From the NCBI RefSeq assembly GCF_048569485.1, contig NC_134364.1:127529408-127593407 (forward strand): 64,000 bases of DNA. The letters are read 5' to 3'. The position numbers and the translations under genes were made by a program. The notes beneath the pieces were generated by a model, which worked only from the letters and a program-made list of their open reading frames with translations, was not told where the DNA came from and made no database searches. This DNA comes from Anomaloglossus baeobatrachus. Its lineage: Eukaryota > Chordata > Amphibia > Anura > Aromobatidae. Of this stretch, positions 28,401-38,400 are shown one piece after another; the first letter of the stretch is position 1; each line of letters starts with the position of its first letter.

Positions 28401-31400
28401 TTACACTGTGCTCACCAGCAGAGGGAGCCATACCTCATTACACTGTGCTCACCAGCAGAGGGAGCCATACCTCATTACACTGTGCTCACCAGCAGAGGGA
28501 GCCATACCTCATTACACTGTGCTCATCAGCAGATGGAGCCATACTTCATTACACCGTGCTCACCAGCAGAGGGAGCCATACCTCATTACACTGTGCTCAC
28601 CAGCAGAGGGAGCCATACCTCATTACACCATGCTCATCAGCAGAGGGAGCCATACCTCATTACACCATGCTCACCAGCAGAGGGAGGTATACCTCATTAC
28701 ACTGCTCACCAGCAGAGGGAGCCATACCTCATTACACCGTGCTCACCAGCAGAGGGAGCCATACCTCATTACACCGTGCTCACCAGCAGAGGGAGCCATA
28801 CCTCATTACACTGTGCTCACCAGCAGAGGGAGCCATACCTCATTACACCGTGCTCACCAGCAGAGGGAGCCATACCTCATTACACTGTGCTCACCAGCAG
28901 AGGGAGCCATACCTCATTACACTGTGCTCACCAGCAGAGGCAGCCATACCTCATTACACCGTGCTCACCAGCAGAGGGAGCCATACCTCATTACATTGTG
29001 CTCACCAGCAGAGGGAGCCATACCTCATTACACTGTGCTCACCAGCAGAGGGAGCCATACCTCATTACACTCTGCTCACCAGCAGAGGGAGCCATACGTC
29101 ATTACATTGTGTTTACCAGCAGAGGGAGCTATACCTCATTACACTGCTCACCAGCAGAGGGAGCCACACCTCATTACACTGCTCACCAGCAGAGGGAGCC
29201 ACACCTCATTACACTGCTCACCAGCAGAGGGAGCCACACCTCATTACACTGTGCTCACCAGCAGAGGGAGCTATACCTCATTATACTGTGCTCACCAGCA
29301 GAGGGAGCCATACCTCATTACACTGTGCTCACCAGCAGAGGGAACCATACCTCATTACACTGTGCTCACCAGCAGAGGGAGCCATACCTCATTACACTGC
29401 TCACCAGCAGATGGAGCCATACCTCATTACACTGTGCTCACCAGCAGATGGAGCCATACCTCATTACACTGCTCACCAGCAGAGGGAGCCATACCTCATT
29501 ACACTGTGCTCACCAGCAGAGGGAGCCATATCTCATTACACTGTGCTCACCAGCAGAGGGAGCCATACCTCATTACACCGTGCTCACCAGCAGAGGGAGC
29601 CATACCTCATTACACTGTGCTCACCAGCAGAGGGAGCCATACCTCATTACACCGTGCTCACCAGCAGAGGGAGCCATACCTCATTACACCATGCTCACCA
29701 GCAGAGGGAGGTATACCTCATTACACTGCTCACCAGCAGAGGGAGCCATACCTCATTACACCGTGCTCACCAGCAGAGGGAGCCATACCTCATTACACCG
29801 TGCTCACCAGCAGAGGGAGCCATACCTCATTACACCGTGCTCACCAGCAGAGGGAGCCATACCTCATTACACCGTGCTCACCAGCAGAGGGAGCCATACC
29901 TCATTACACTGTGCTCACCAGCAGAGGGAGCCATACCTCATTACACTGTGCTCACCAGCAGAGGGAGCCATACCTCATTACACCGTGCTCACCAGCAGAG
30001 GGAGCCATACCTCATTACACCGTGCTCACCAGCAGAGGGAGCCATACCTCATTACACCGTGCTCATCAGCAGAGGGAGCCATACCTCATTACACTGTGCT
30101 CACCAGCAGAGGGAGCCATACCTCATTACACTGTGCTCACCAGCAGAGGGAGCCATACCTCATTACACCGTGCTCACCAGCAGAGGGAGCCCATACCTCA
30201 TAACACCGTGCTCACCAGCAGTGGGTGCCATACCTCATTACACTGTGGTCACCAGCAGAGGGAGCCATACCTCATTACACTGTGCTCAGCAGCAGAGGGA
30301 GCCATACCTCATTACACTATGCTCACCAGCAGAGGGAGCCATACCTCATTACACTGTGCTCACCAGCAGAGGAAGCCATACCTCATTACACTGTGCTCAC
30401 CAGCAGAGGGAGCCATACCTCATTACACCGTGCTCACCAGCAGAGGGAGCCATACCTCATTACACCGTGCTCACCAGCAGAGGGAGCCATACCTCATTAC
30501 ACTGTGCTCACCAGCAGAGGGAGCCATACCTCATTACACTGTGCTCACCAGCAGAGGGAGCTATACCTCATTACACTGTGCTCACCAGCAGAGGGAGCCA
30601 TACCTCATTACACTGTGCTCACCAGCAGAGGGAGCCACACCTCATTACACTGTGCTCACCAGCAGAGGGAGCCATACCTCATTACACCGTGCTCACCAGC
30701 AGAGGGAGCCATACCTCATTACACCATGCTCACCAGCAGAGGGAGCCATACCTCATTACACTGTGCTTACCAGCAGAGGCAGCCATACCTCATTACACTG
30801 TGCTCACCAGCAGAGGGAGCCATACCTCATTACACTGTGCTCACCAGCAGAGGGAACCATACCTCATTACACTGTGCTCACCAGCAGAGGGAGCCATACC
30901 TCATTACACTGTGCTCACCAGCAGAGGGAGCCATACCTCATTACACTGTGCTCACCAGCAGAGGGAGCCATACCTCATTACACTGTGCTCACCAGCAGAG
31001 GGAACCATACCTCATTACACTGTGCTCACCAGCAGAGGCAGCCATACCTCATTACACTGTGCTCACCAGCAGAGGGAGCCATACCTCATTACACTGTGCT
31101 CACCAGCAGTGGGAGCCATACCTCATTACACTGTGCTCAGCAGCAGAGGGAGCCATACCTCATTACACTGTGCTCACCAGCAGAGGGAGCTATACCTCAT
31201 TACACTGTGCTCACCAGCAGAGGAAGCCATACCTCATTACACTGTGCTCACCAGCAGAGGGAGCCATACCTCATTACACTGTACTCACCAGCAGAGGGAG
31301 CCATACCTCATTACACTGTGCTCACCAGCAGAGGGAGCCATACCTCATTACACTGTGCTCACCAGCAGAGGGAGCCATACCTCATTACACTGTGCTCACC

Positions 31401-34400
31401 AGCAGAGGGAGCTATACCTCATTACACTGTGCTCACCAGCAGAGGGAGCCATACCTCATTACACCGTGCTCACCAGCAGAGGGAGCCATACCTCATTACA
31501 CTGTGCTCACCAGCAGAGGGAGCCATACCTCATTACACCGTGCTCACCAGCAGAGGGAGCCATACCTCATTACACTGCTCACCAGCAGAGGGAGCCATAC
31601 CTCATTACACTGTGCTCACCAGCAGAGGGAGCCATACCTCATTACACTGTGCTCACCAGCAGTGGAAGCCATACCTCATTACACTGTGGTCACCAGCAGA
31701 GGGAGCCATACCTCATTACACTGTGCTCACCAGCAGAGGGAGCCATACCTCATTACACTGTGCTCACCAGCAGTGGAAGCCATACCTCATTACACTGTGG
31801 TCACCAGCAGAGGGAGCCATACCTCATTACACTGTGCTCACCAGCAGAGGGAGCCATACCTCATTACACTGTGCTCACCAGCAGAGGGAGCCATACCTCA
31901 TTACACTGCTCACCAGCAGAGGGAGCCATACCTCATTACACCGTGCTCACCAGCAGAGGGAGCCATACCTCATTACACTGTGCTCACCAGCAGAGGCAGC
32001 CATACCTCATTACACTGCTCACCAGCAGAGGGAGCCATACCTCATTACACCGTGCTCACCAGCAGAGGGAGCTATACCTCATTACACCGTGCTCATCAGC
32101 AGATGGAGCTATACCTCATTACACCGTGCTCACCAGCAGAGGGAGCCATACCTCATTACACCGTGCTCATCAGCAGAGGGAGCTATACCTCATTACACTA
32201 TGCTCACCAGCAGAGGGAGCCATACCTCATTACACTGTGCTCACCAGCAGAGGGAGCCATACCTCATTACACTGTGCTCACCAGCAGAGGGAGCCATACC
32301 TCATTACACCGTGCTCACCAGCAGAGGGAGCCATACCTCATTACACCGTGCTCACCAGCAGAGGGAGCCATACCTCATTACACTGTGCTCACCAGCAGAG
32401 GGAGCCATACCTCATTACACCGTGCTCACCAGCAGAGGGAGCCATACCTCATTACACTGTGCTCACCAGCAGAGGGAGCCATACCTCATTACACTGTGCT
32501 CACCAGCAGAGGGAGCCATACCTCATTACACTGTGCTCACCAGCAGAGGGAGCCATACCTCATTACACCGTGCTCACCAGCAGAGGGAGCCATACCTCAT
32601 TACACCGTGCTCACCAGCAGAGGGAGCCATACCTCATTACACTGTGCTCACCAGCAGAGGGAGCCATACCTCATTACACTGTACTCACCAGCAGAGGGAG
32701 CCATACCTCATTACACTGTGCTCACCAGCAGAGGGAGCCATACCTCATTACACTGTGCTCACCAGCAGAGGGAGCCATACCTCATTACACTGTGCTCACC
32801 AGCAGAGGGAGCTATACCTCATTACACCGTGCTCACCAGCAGAGGGAGCTATACCTCATTACACTGTGCTCACCAGCAGAGGGAGCCATACCTCATTACA
32901 CTGCTCACCAGCAGAGGGAGCCATACCTCATTACACTGTGCTCACCAGCAGAGGGAGCCATACCTCATTACACTGTGCTCACCAGCAGTGGAAGCCATAC
33001 CTCATTACACTGTGGTCACCAGCAGAGGGAGCCATACCTCATTACACTGTGCTCACCAGCAGAGGGAGCCATACCTCATTACACTGTGCTCACCAGCAGT
33101 GGAAGCCATACCTCATTACACTGTGGTCACCAGCAGAGGGAGCCATACCTCATTACACTGTGCTCACCAGCAGAGGGAGCCATACCTCATTACACTGCTC
33201 ACCAGCAGAGGGAGCCATACCTCATTACACTGCTCACCAGCAGAGGGAGCCATACCTCATTACACCGTGCTCACCAGCAGAGGGAGCCATACCTCATTAC
33301 ACTGTGCTCACCAGCAGAGGGAGCTATACCTCATTACACCGTGCTCATCAGCAGATGGAGCTATACCTCATTACACCGTGCTCACCAGCAGAGGGAGCCA
33401 TACCTCATTACACCGTGCTCACCAGCAGATGGAGCTGTACCTCATTACACTGTGCTCACCAGCAGAGGGAGCCATACCTCATTACACCGTGCTCACCAGC
33501 AGATGGAGCTGTACCTCATTACACTGTGCTCATCAGCAGAGGGAGCTATACCTCATTACACTATGCTCACCAGCAGAGGGAGCCACACCTCATTACACTG
33601 TGCTCACCAGCAGAGGGAGCCATACCTCATTACACTGTGCTCACCAGAAGAGGGAGCCATACCTCATTACACTGTGCTCACCAGCAGAGGGAGCCATACC
33701 TCATTACACTGTGCTCACCAGCAGAGGGAGCTATACCTCATTACACTATGCTCACCAGCAGAGGGAGCCACACCTCATTACACTGTGCTCACCAGCAGAG
33801 GGAGCCATACCTCATTACACTGTGCTCATCAGCAGAGGGAGCTATACCTCATTACACTGTGCTCACCAGAAGAGGGAGCCATACCTCATTACACTATGCT
33901 CACCAGCAGAGGGAGCTATACCTCATTACACTATGCTCACCAGCAGAGGGAGCCATACCTCATTACACTGTGCTCACCAGAAGAGGGAGCCATACCTCAT
34001 TACACTGTGCTCACCAGCAGAGGGAGCCATACCTCATTACACTGTGCTCACCAGCAGAGGGAGCTATACCTCATTACACTGTGCTCACCAGAAGAGGGAG
34101 CCATACCTCATTACACTGTGCTCACCAGCAGAGGGAGCCATACCTCATTACACTGTGCTCACCAGCAGAGGAGCTATACCTCATTACACTATGCTCACCA
34201 GCAGAGGGAGCCACACCTCATTACACTGTGCTCACCAGCAGAGGGAGCCATACCTCATTACACTGTGCTCATCAGCAGAGGGAGCTATACCTCATTACAC
34301 TGTGCTCACCAGAAGAGGGAGCCATACCTCATTTACACTATGCTCACCAGCAGAGGGAGCTATACCTCATTACACTATGCTCACCAGCAGAGGGAGCCAT

Positions 34401-34549
34401 ACCTCATTACACTGTGCTCACCAGCAGAGGGAGCCATACCTCATTACACCGTGCTCACCAGCAGAGGAAGCCATACCTCATTACACTATGCTCACCAGCA
34501 GAGGGAGCCACACCTCATTACACCGTGCTCACCAGCAGAGGGAGCTATA
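25400..34549 (+). repeat. Distal part of the satellite, rich in -2 length variants
   Basis: This part of the array has weaker kilobase-scale order than the rest and many 35-bp units in which ACTGTGCTCACC is shortened to ACTGCTCACC, first near 26871 and clustered at 27640-28200, 29130-29480 and 31560-33240. A smaller internal duplication is visible: the segment with CATTACATTGTGTTTACC near 27602 recurs about 1.5 kb later near 29101. Near the CCT3-proximal edge further variants accumulate (CCAGAAGAGGG, CTCATCAGCAG, a truncated unit near 34168). Greater variety at an array edge than in its middle is usual for satellites. Confidence 0.8.
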
Positions 34550-34729
34550 CGTGAGCCACTAACAGCTATTCAGGCGGTTGCCCCGGACACAGAAAAGCTG
34601 AGGCCATGAAGTAGCAATTCTCAGAAGGGTGGAGTTTTCCTTTATGCTTCACTTCCATGGTGATGCTTCTCCTCTGTTCCTGGGGGCCGCCGCACTATAC
34701 GGAGGAGTCCCCCCCCCCGACCCCCTCCC
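34550..34729. other. Unique spacer between satellite and 44-bp minisatellite
   Basis: About 180 bp of non-repetitive sequence follow the last recognisable 37-bp unit. They contain no convincing open frame or regulatory motif. The last 30 bases are a poly-C tract that grades into the next minisatellite. Confidence 0.6.
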
Positions 34730-35216
34730 CCATGGTGCTGGCTATAGGGAGCCAGTGTCACAGCACCCCCCCCCCCTCTCCATGGTGCTGGCTATAGGAG
34801 TCAGTGTCACAGCACCCCCTCCCCCATGGTGCTGGCTATAGGAGCCAGTGTCACAGCACCCCCTCCCCCATGGTGCTGGCTATAGGAGCCAGTGTCACAG
34901 CACCCCCCTCCCCCATGGTGCTGGCTATAGGAGCCAGTGTCACAGCACCCCCCTCCCCCATGGTGCTGGCTATAGGAGCCAGTGTCACAGCACCCCCTCC
35001 CCCATGGTGCTGGCTATAGGAGCCAGTGTCACAGCACCCCCTCCCCCATGGTGCTGGCTATAGGAGCCAGTGTCACAGCACCCCCTCCCCCCATGGTGCT
35101 GGCTATAGGAGCCAGTGTCACAGCACCCCCCTCCCCCATGGTGCTGGCTATAGGAGCCAGTGTCACAGCACCCCCTCCCCCATGGTGCTGGCTATAGGAG
35201 CCAGTGTCACAGCACC
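34730..35216 (+). repeat. 44-bp minisatellite, about 11 copies, 3' of CCT3
   Basis: Eleven CATGGTGCTGGCTATAG motifs are spaced 44-46 bp apart between about 34730 and 35197. Each unit also holds GGAGCCAGTGTCACAGCACC and a C-rich tract of variable length, which accounts for the 44/45/46-bp spacing. The array ends about 40 bp beyond the predicted CCT3 cleavage site, so it lies just outside the transcription unit or in its read-through zone. The short open frames in it follow the repeat period and are not genes. Confidence 0.93.
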
Positions 35217-35254
35217 CCCTGCTGGAGGTGATTACAGCGCATGAAGCAGATCTC

Positions 35255-35282
35255 ACACAGAGTTGATTTGAACAGCTTTATT
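35255..35282 (-). terminator. CCT3 polyadenylation signal and probable cleavage zone
   Basis: On the minus strand a canonical AATAAA lies at 35282-35277, 182 bases after the CCT3 stop codon. It is followed by GCTGTTCAAATCAACTCTG and then a GT-rich stretch, the expected arrangement for cleavage about 15-25 bases downstream (about 35255-35262). The intervening 3' UTR (35463 down to 35283) includes a long T tract. This is assigned by position and motif only. Confidence 0.75.
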
Positions 35283-35463
35283 TTTCTCGGAGGTCCCCGC
35301 ACTTTGCAGCCTCCGTCCTCAGACAGCAATAAATAAAAAAAAAATGGTCTCCCCGCCAGAGAACAGGGCGGAGTCTCTGACAACCGCAGACGTCTCAGGT
35401 GCTGGATGCGCTTCCTGCAGGGGTCAGTACGCCGTGGGTTTCGCCTCCCTGCGGGAGGGGTGA

Positions 35464-38400
35464 TCACTCCTGGGGGTTCCCCGGAGCTGCGGGCGGTGCC
35501 TTCCCCTGATCGTCTCCCTTCCTCTTGTGACCGGATACGATGTCATCAATGCGGAGCAGCAAGATGGCGGTCTGTGGGTGAGAGAGGACAGCGGATCACT
35601 ACAGGCAGGTAGCAGAGGCCCCGGGGAGGGCAGGCGGAAACCCTCGGGGTGGGGGTAAGGGAAGGCAGGCGGAAACCCTCCGGGGAGGGAAGGCAGGCGG
35701 AAACCCTCGGGGAGGGAAGGCAGCCGGAAACCCTCGAGGGAGGGGAAGGCAGGCGGAAACCCTCGAGGGAGGGAAGGCAGGCGGAAACCCTCGAGGGAGG
35801 GGGGCAGGTGAATGCAGGCGGGAACCCGGGAAGAGGGGGGGGGGGGTGAAGAAAGGCAAGGAGGAACCCTCGGTGGGGGAGGTGAAGCCAGGCGGGAACC
35901 CTGGGGGGGGGGTGAGGAGAGGCAGGCGAGAACCCTGGGGTGGGGGTGGTGAGGAAAGGCAGACGGGAACCCTCGGGGTATGGGGAGGGAAGGAAGGCAG
36001 GCGGAAACCCCTCGGGGGAGGGAAGGCAGGCGGGAACCCGGGAGGAGAGGGGGGGGGGGGGGGTGAAGAAAGGCAAGCAGGAACCCTCGGTTGGGGAGGT
36101 GAAGTCAGGCGGGAACCTTGGGGGGGGGGGTGTGGGGGGGTGTGTGTGAGGAAAGGCAGGCGGGAACCCTGGGGGGGGGAAGTGGTTGGTGGTGAGGAAA
36201 GGCAGGCGGGAAACCCTCGGGGGAGGGGGGGGGGGGGGGGGGGGGAGGTGAATGCAGGCGGGAACCGGGGGGGGGGGGGTAAGGCAGGGCGGGGGATCCC
36301 TCAGGCCGTAACCCACAGAAGGGCAAGAATGGCCTCCTTCTTACCTCTACGGCCGTCTTGTACGTCTGCAGCTTCACGGCTAGAGGCTCCCAGATCCCCA
36401 GGTCTTTCATGTTGACCAGCACCCCGGTCTCACCGTCCACGCCCCAGCTCTGGCAGCCGTCCTGCGTGTGTTTGGCCTGTGGATAGATAATGAAGGATTG
36501 ATGACCCGCGGTTCCGCCCCCCCTCCCCCCAGGACGCGCTGTACCCGCAGCGATGTCAGCACGCCGGATAGTGCTGGCTCCGCAGTTCTGAATCAGCGTC
36601 CTCGGGATGACCTCTAAGGCCTGGGCCACGGGCGCGGTACGGCCACTGCTCCACCCCGGTCATGGTCTTGGACTTCTCTGTCAGGACGTGGGCGACGCTC
36701 ATTTCGGCTGGGCTCCACCTCCCGGCACCAGGAACGGGTCGACCAGCACGTTGCGGCAGACCTGCATGGCGTCCTGGAGGTTGCGCTCCACTTCCTGTAG
36801 AGAAAACAAAGGACAATCATCACTCCGGAGACGGCAGGACGCGAGCGGAGCGCGATGGAAAGATATCGCAGCGTGACACTCACCGCCAGGATCTCCTTAC
36901 TGGCTCCGCGCAGCATGATGGTGCAGGCCTTGGGGTCTTTGCAGTCTGTGATAAATGTGAAATACTCATCACCGATCTTCTTCACCTCGAAGAGGCCGGC
37001 GCCGGTCCCCACGTCCTCCTCCCGGAGCTCGTCTGTGCGGCTGCCGATACGAGCACCACAAGCCCTGGTGGGAAGAGGAGACGCCCTCAGCGACCTGACC
37101 ACACGGGTGACCGCTCATCGTGGCCCACCCGCCTGACGCTCGAGCCTTACCTGGCTATTCTGTTGTTGTCAGTCTTGCGCACTCTCCGGATGGCTGGGTG
37201 ATGTTGGCTTTGACCAGGTAATGCTGAGCAAGGTCTAAACTCAAGGAGAGTACGTTATATTGGGAGAGAAAAGAAAAAAAAAAAAAGGGGGGGGGGGGGG
37301 GGAGAATAATCACTTTCACCCCCTACTGACCATAAGCAGTAAAGTTACATCCTAGCGGTCAGTGTTAATCCCCACCGGCTGCTGCGGGCTGCTGGGGGGG
37401 GGTGGACAGCTGACATGTGTGTCTTGCAGGCACCAGTGGACTCACTTTCCACCTGTACCTGTTATCCCTTAAATGGCGCTGTCAAAATGGCAGTCACGCT
37501 GAAACTTTACTCACCGGCCACCACCAGATGTTACATGACATGATCACGTGGATCCAGTAGTTGTCATGGTAGCACAGGGTGATGTGAGGACTCCTGAAGC
37601 TCACATGACTCAGGTCCAGTAACCAGCGGCCGAGTGCTGCAGATTACAGGAGATGAGTTTCTCCCGATCTCAGCTCTGCTGCTCTGATCGGGAGAAAACA
37701 ATGAGCGATCAGACTGCTGATCCTTATAGTCCCCTAGGGGGACTAGTAAAATAAAAAAAAAAAAAAAAAAGTTTTGAAAAATTAAAAAAAAAAATATTAA
37801 AAAACCTAACAGTTTAACTCACCCCCCTTTCACCGCACTGAAAATTAAATAGTTACAAAAATTGAAAATATACACATTGTGGTATCGCTGCGTTCAGAAA
37901 CGCCCGATCTATCAAGATATAAAATCAATTAATCTGATTGGTAGACAGCGCAGTGGCAAAAAAAATGTTTTTTTGATTGCTGCAAATGTTGCGCAAAATG
38001 CAATAACAGGCGATCAAAACGTAGCATCTGCGCAAAAATAGTACCATTAAAAACGTCAGCTCAAGACGCAAAATATAAGCCATTACTGAGCCATAGATCG
38101 CAGAAAATGGCGCAAAACGTGCGCCACTGTTTTTGGACAAGCTTTTGATTTTTTTTTAACCCCTTAAATAACAGGAAACCTATGCACGATGGTGTCTATG
38201 AACTCGCACCGACCTGAGGCATCACACCCACACATCATTTTTACCATATAGTGAACAGTTAATAAAACATCCCAAAAACTAATGTGTTATTGCACTTTTT
38301 CGCCGTTTTCCAGTGCACTATATGGTAAAACTCGTGTTTTCATTTAAAAGTAAAGCTCATTCTGCAAAAAATACGTCCTCATATGGCAAGATTGACGCAA

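Larger units (their letters stand above)
1..34549 (+). repeat. 37-bp satellite array, about 930 units
   Basis: The whole stretch is a head-to-tail array of one 37-bp unit containing the core CCAGCAGAGGGAGCC followed by a T-rich half (CATACCTCATTACAC). It starts before the window and ends at about 34549, where the last unit decays into unique sequence. Units differ by recurring point variants: GCCATA/GCCACA/GCTATA, ACTGTG/ACCGTG, GAGGCAGCC, GAAGGAGCC and others. Two length variants recur: a +2 form with CTCATATTAC and a -2 form with CACTGCTCACC. No plus-strand frame of the basic unit has a stop, so very long open frames run through it. Because 37 is not a multiple of three these frames cycle through all phases and are not genes. 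I see no transposon, gene or unique spacer inside the array. A role in chromosome structure is possible but not shown by sequence. Confidence 0.97.

Noticed and set aside
1-34549. CRISPR-like array (repeats with regular spacing)
   Set aside because: Units are contiguous with no unique spacers, and the genomic context is eukaryotic.
1-34549. Centromeric or telomeric identity of the 37-bp satellite
   Set aside because: No telomere motif and no known centromere-box motif was recognised; an expressed-type gene lies less than 1 kb away. Position on the chromosome cannot be told from sequence alone.
25022-34609. Open frame of about 3200 codons, and dozens of others, across the 37-bp array
   Set aside because: The unit lacks stops in all three plus frames and 37 is not a multiple of three, so each frame cycles through every phase. 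The 35- and 39-bp units shift phase without consequence. No start context, introns or known domain.
35546-36415. Proline-rich and glycine-rich open frames in CCT3 intron 13
   Set aside because: They follow the G/C-tract minisatellite within a spliced intron; low complexity on both strands.
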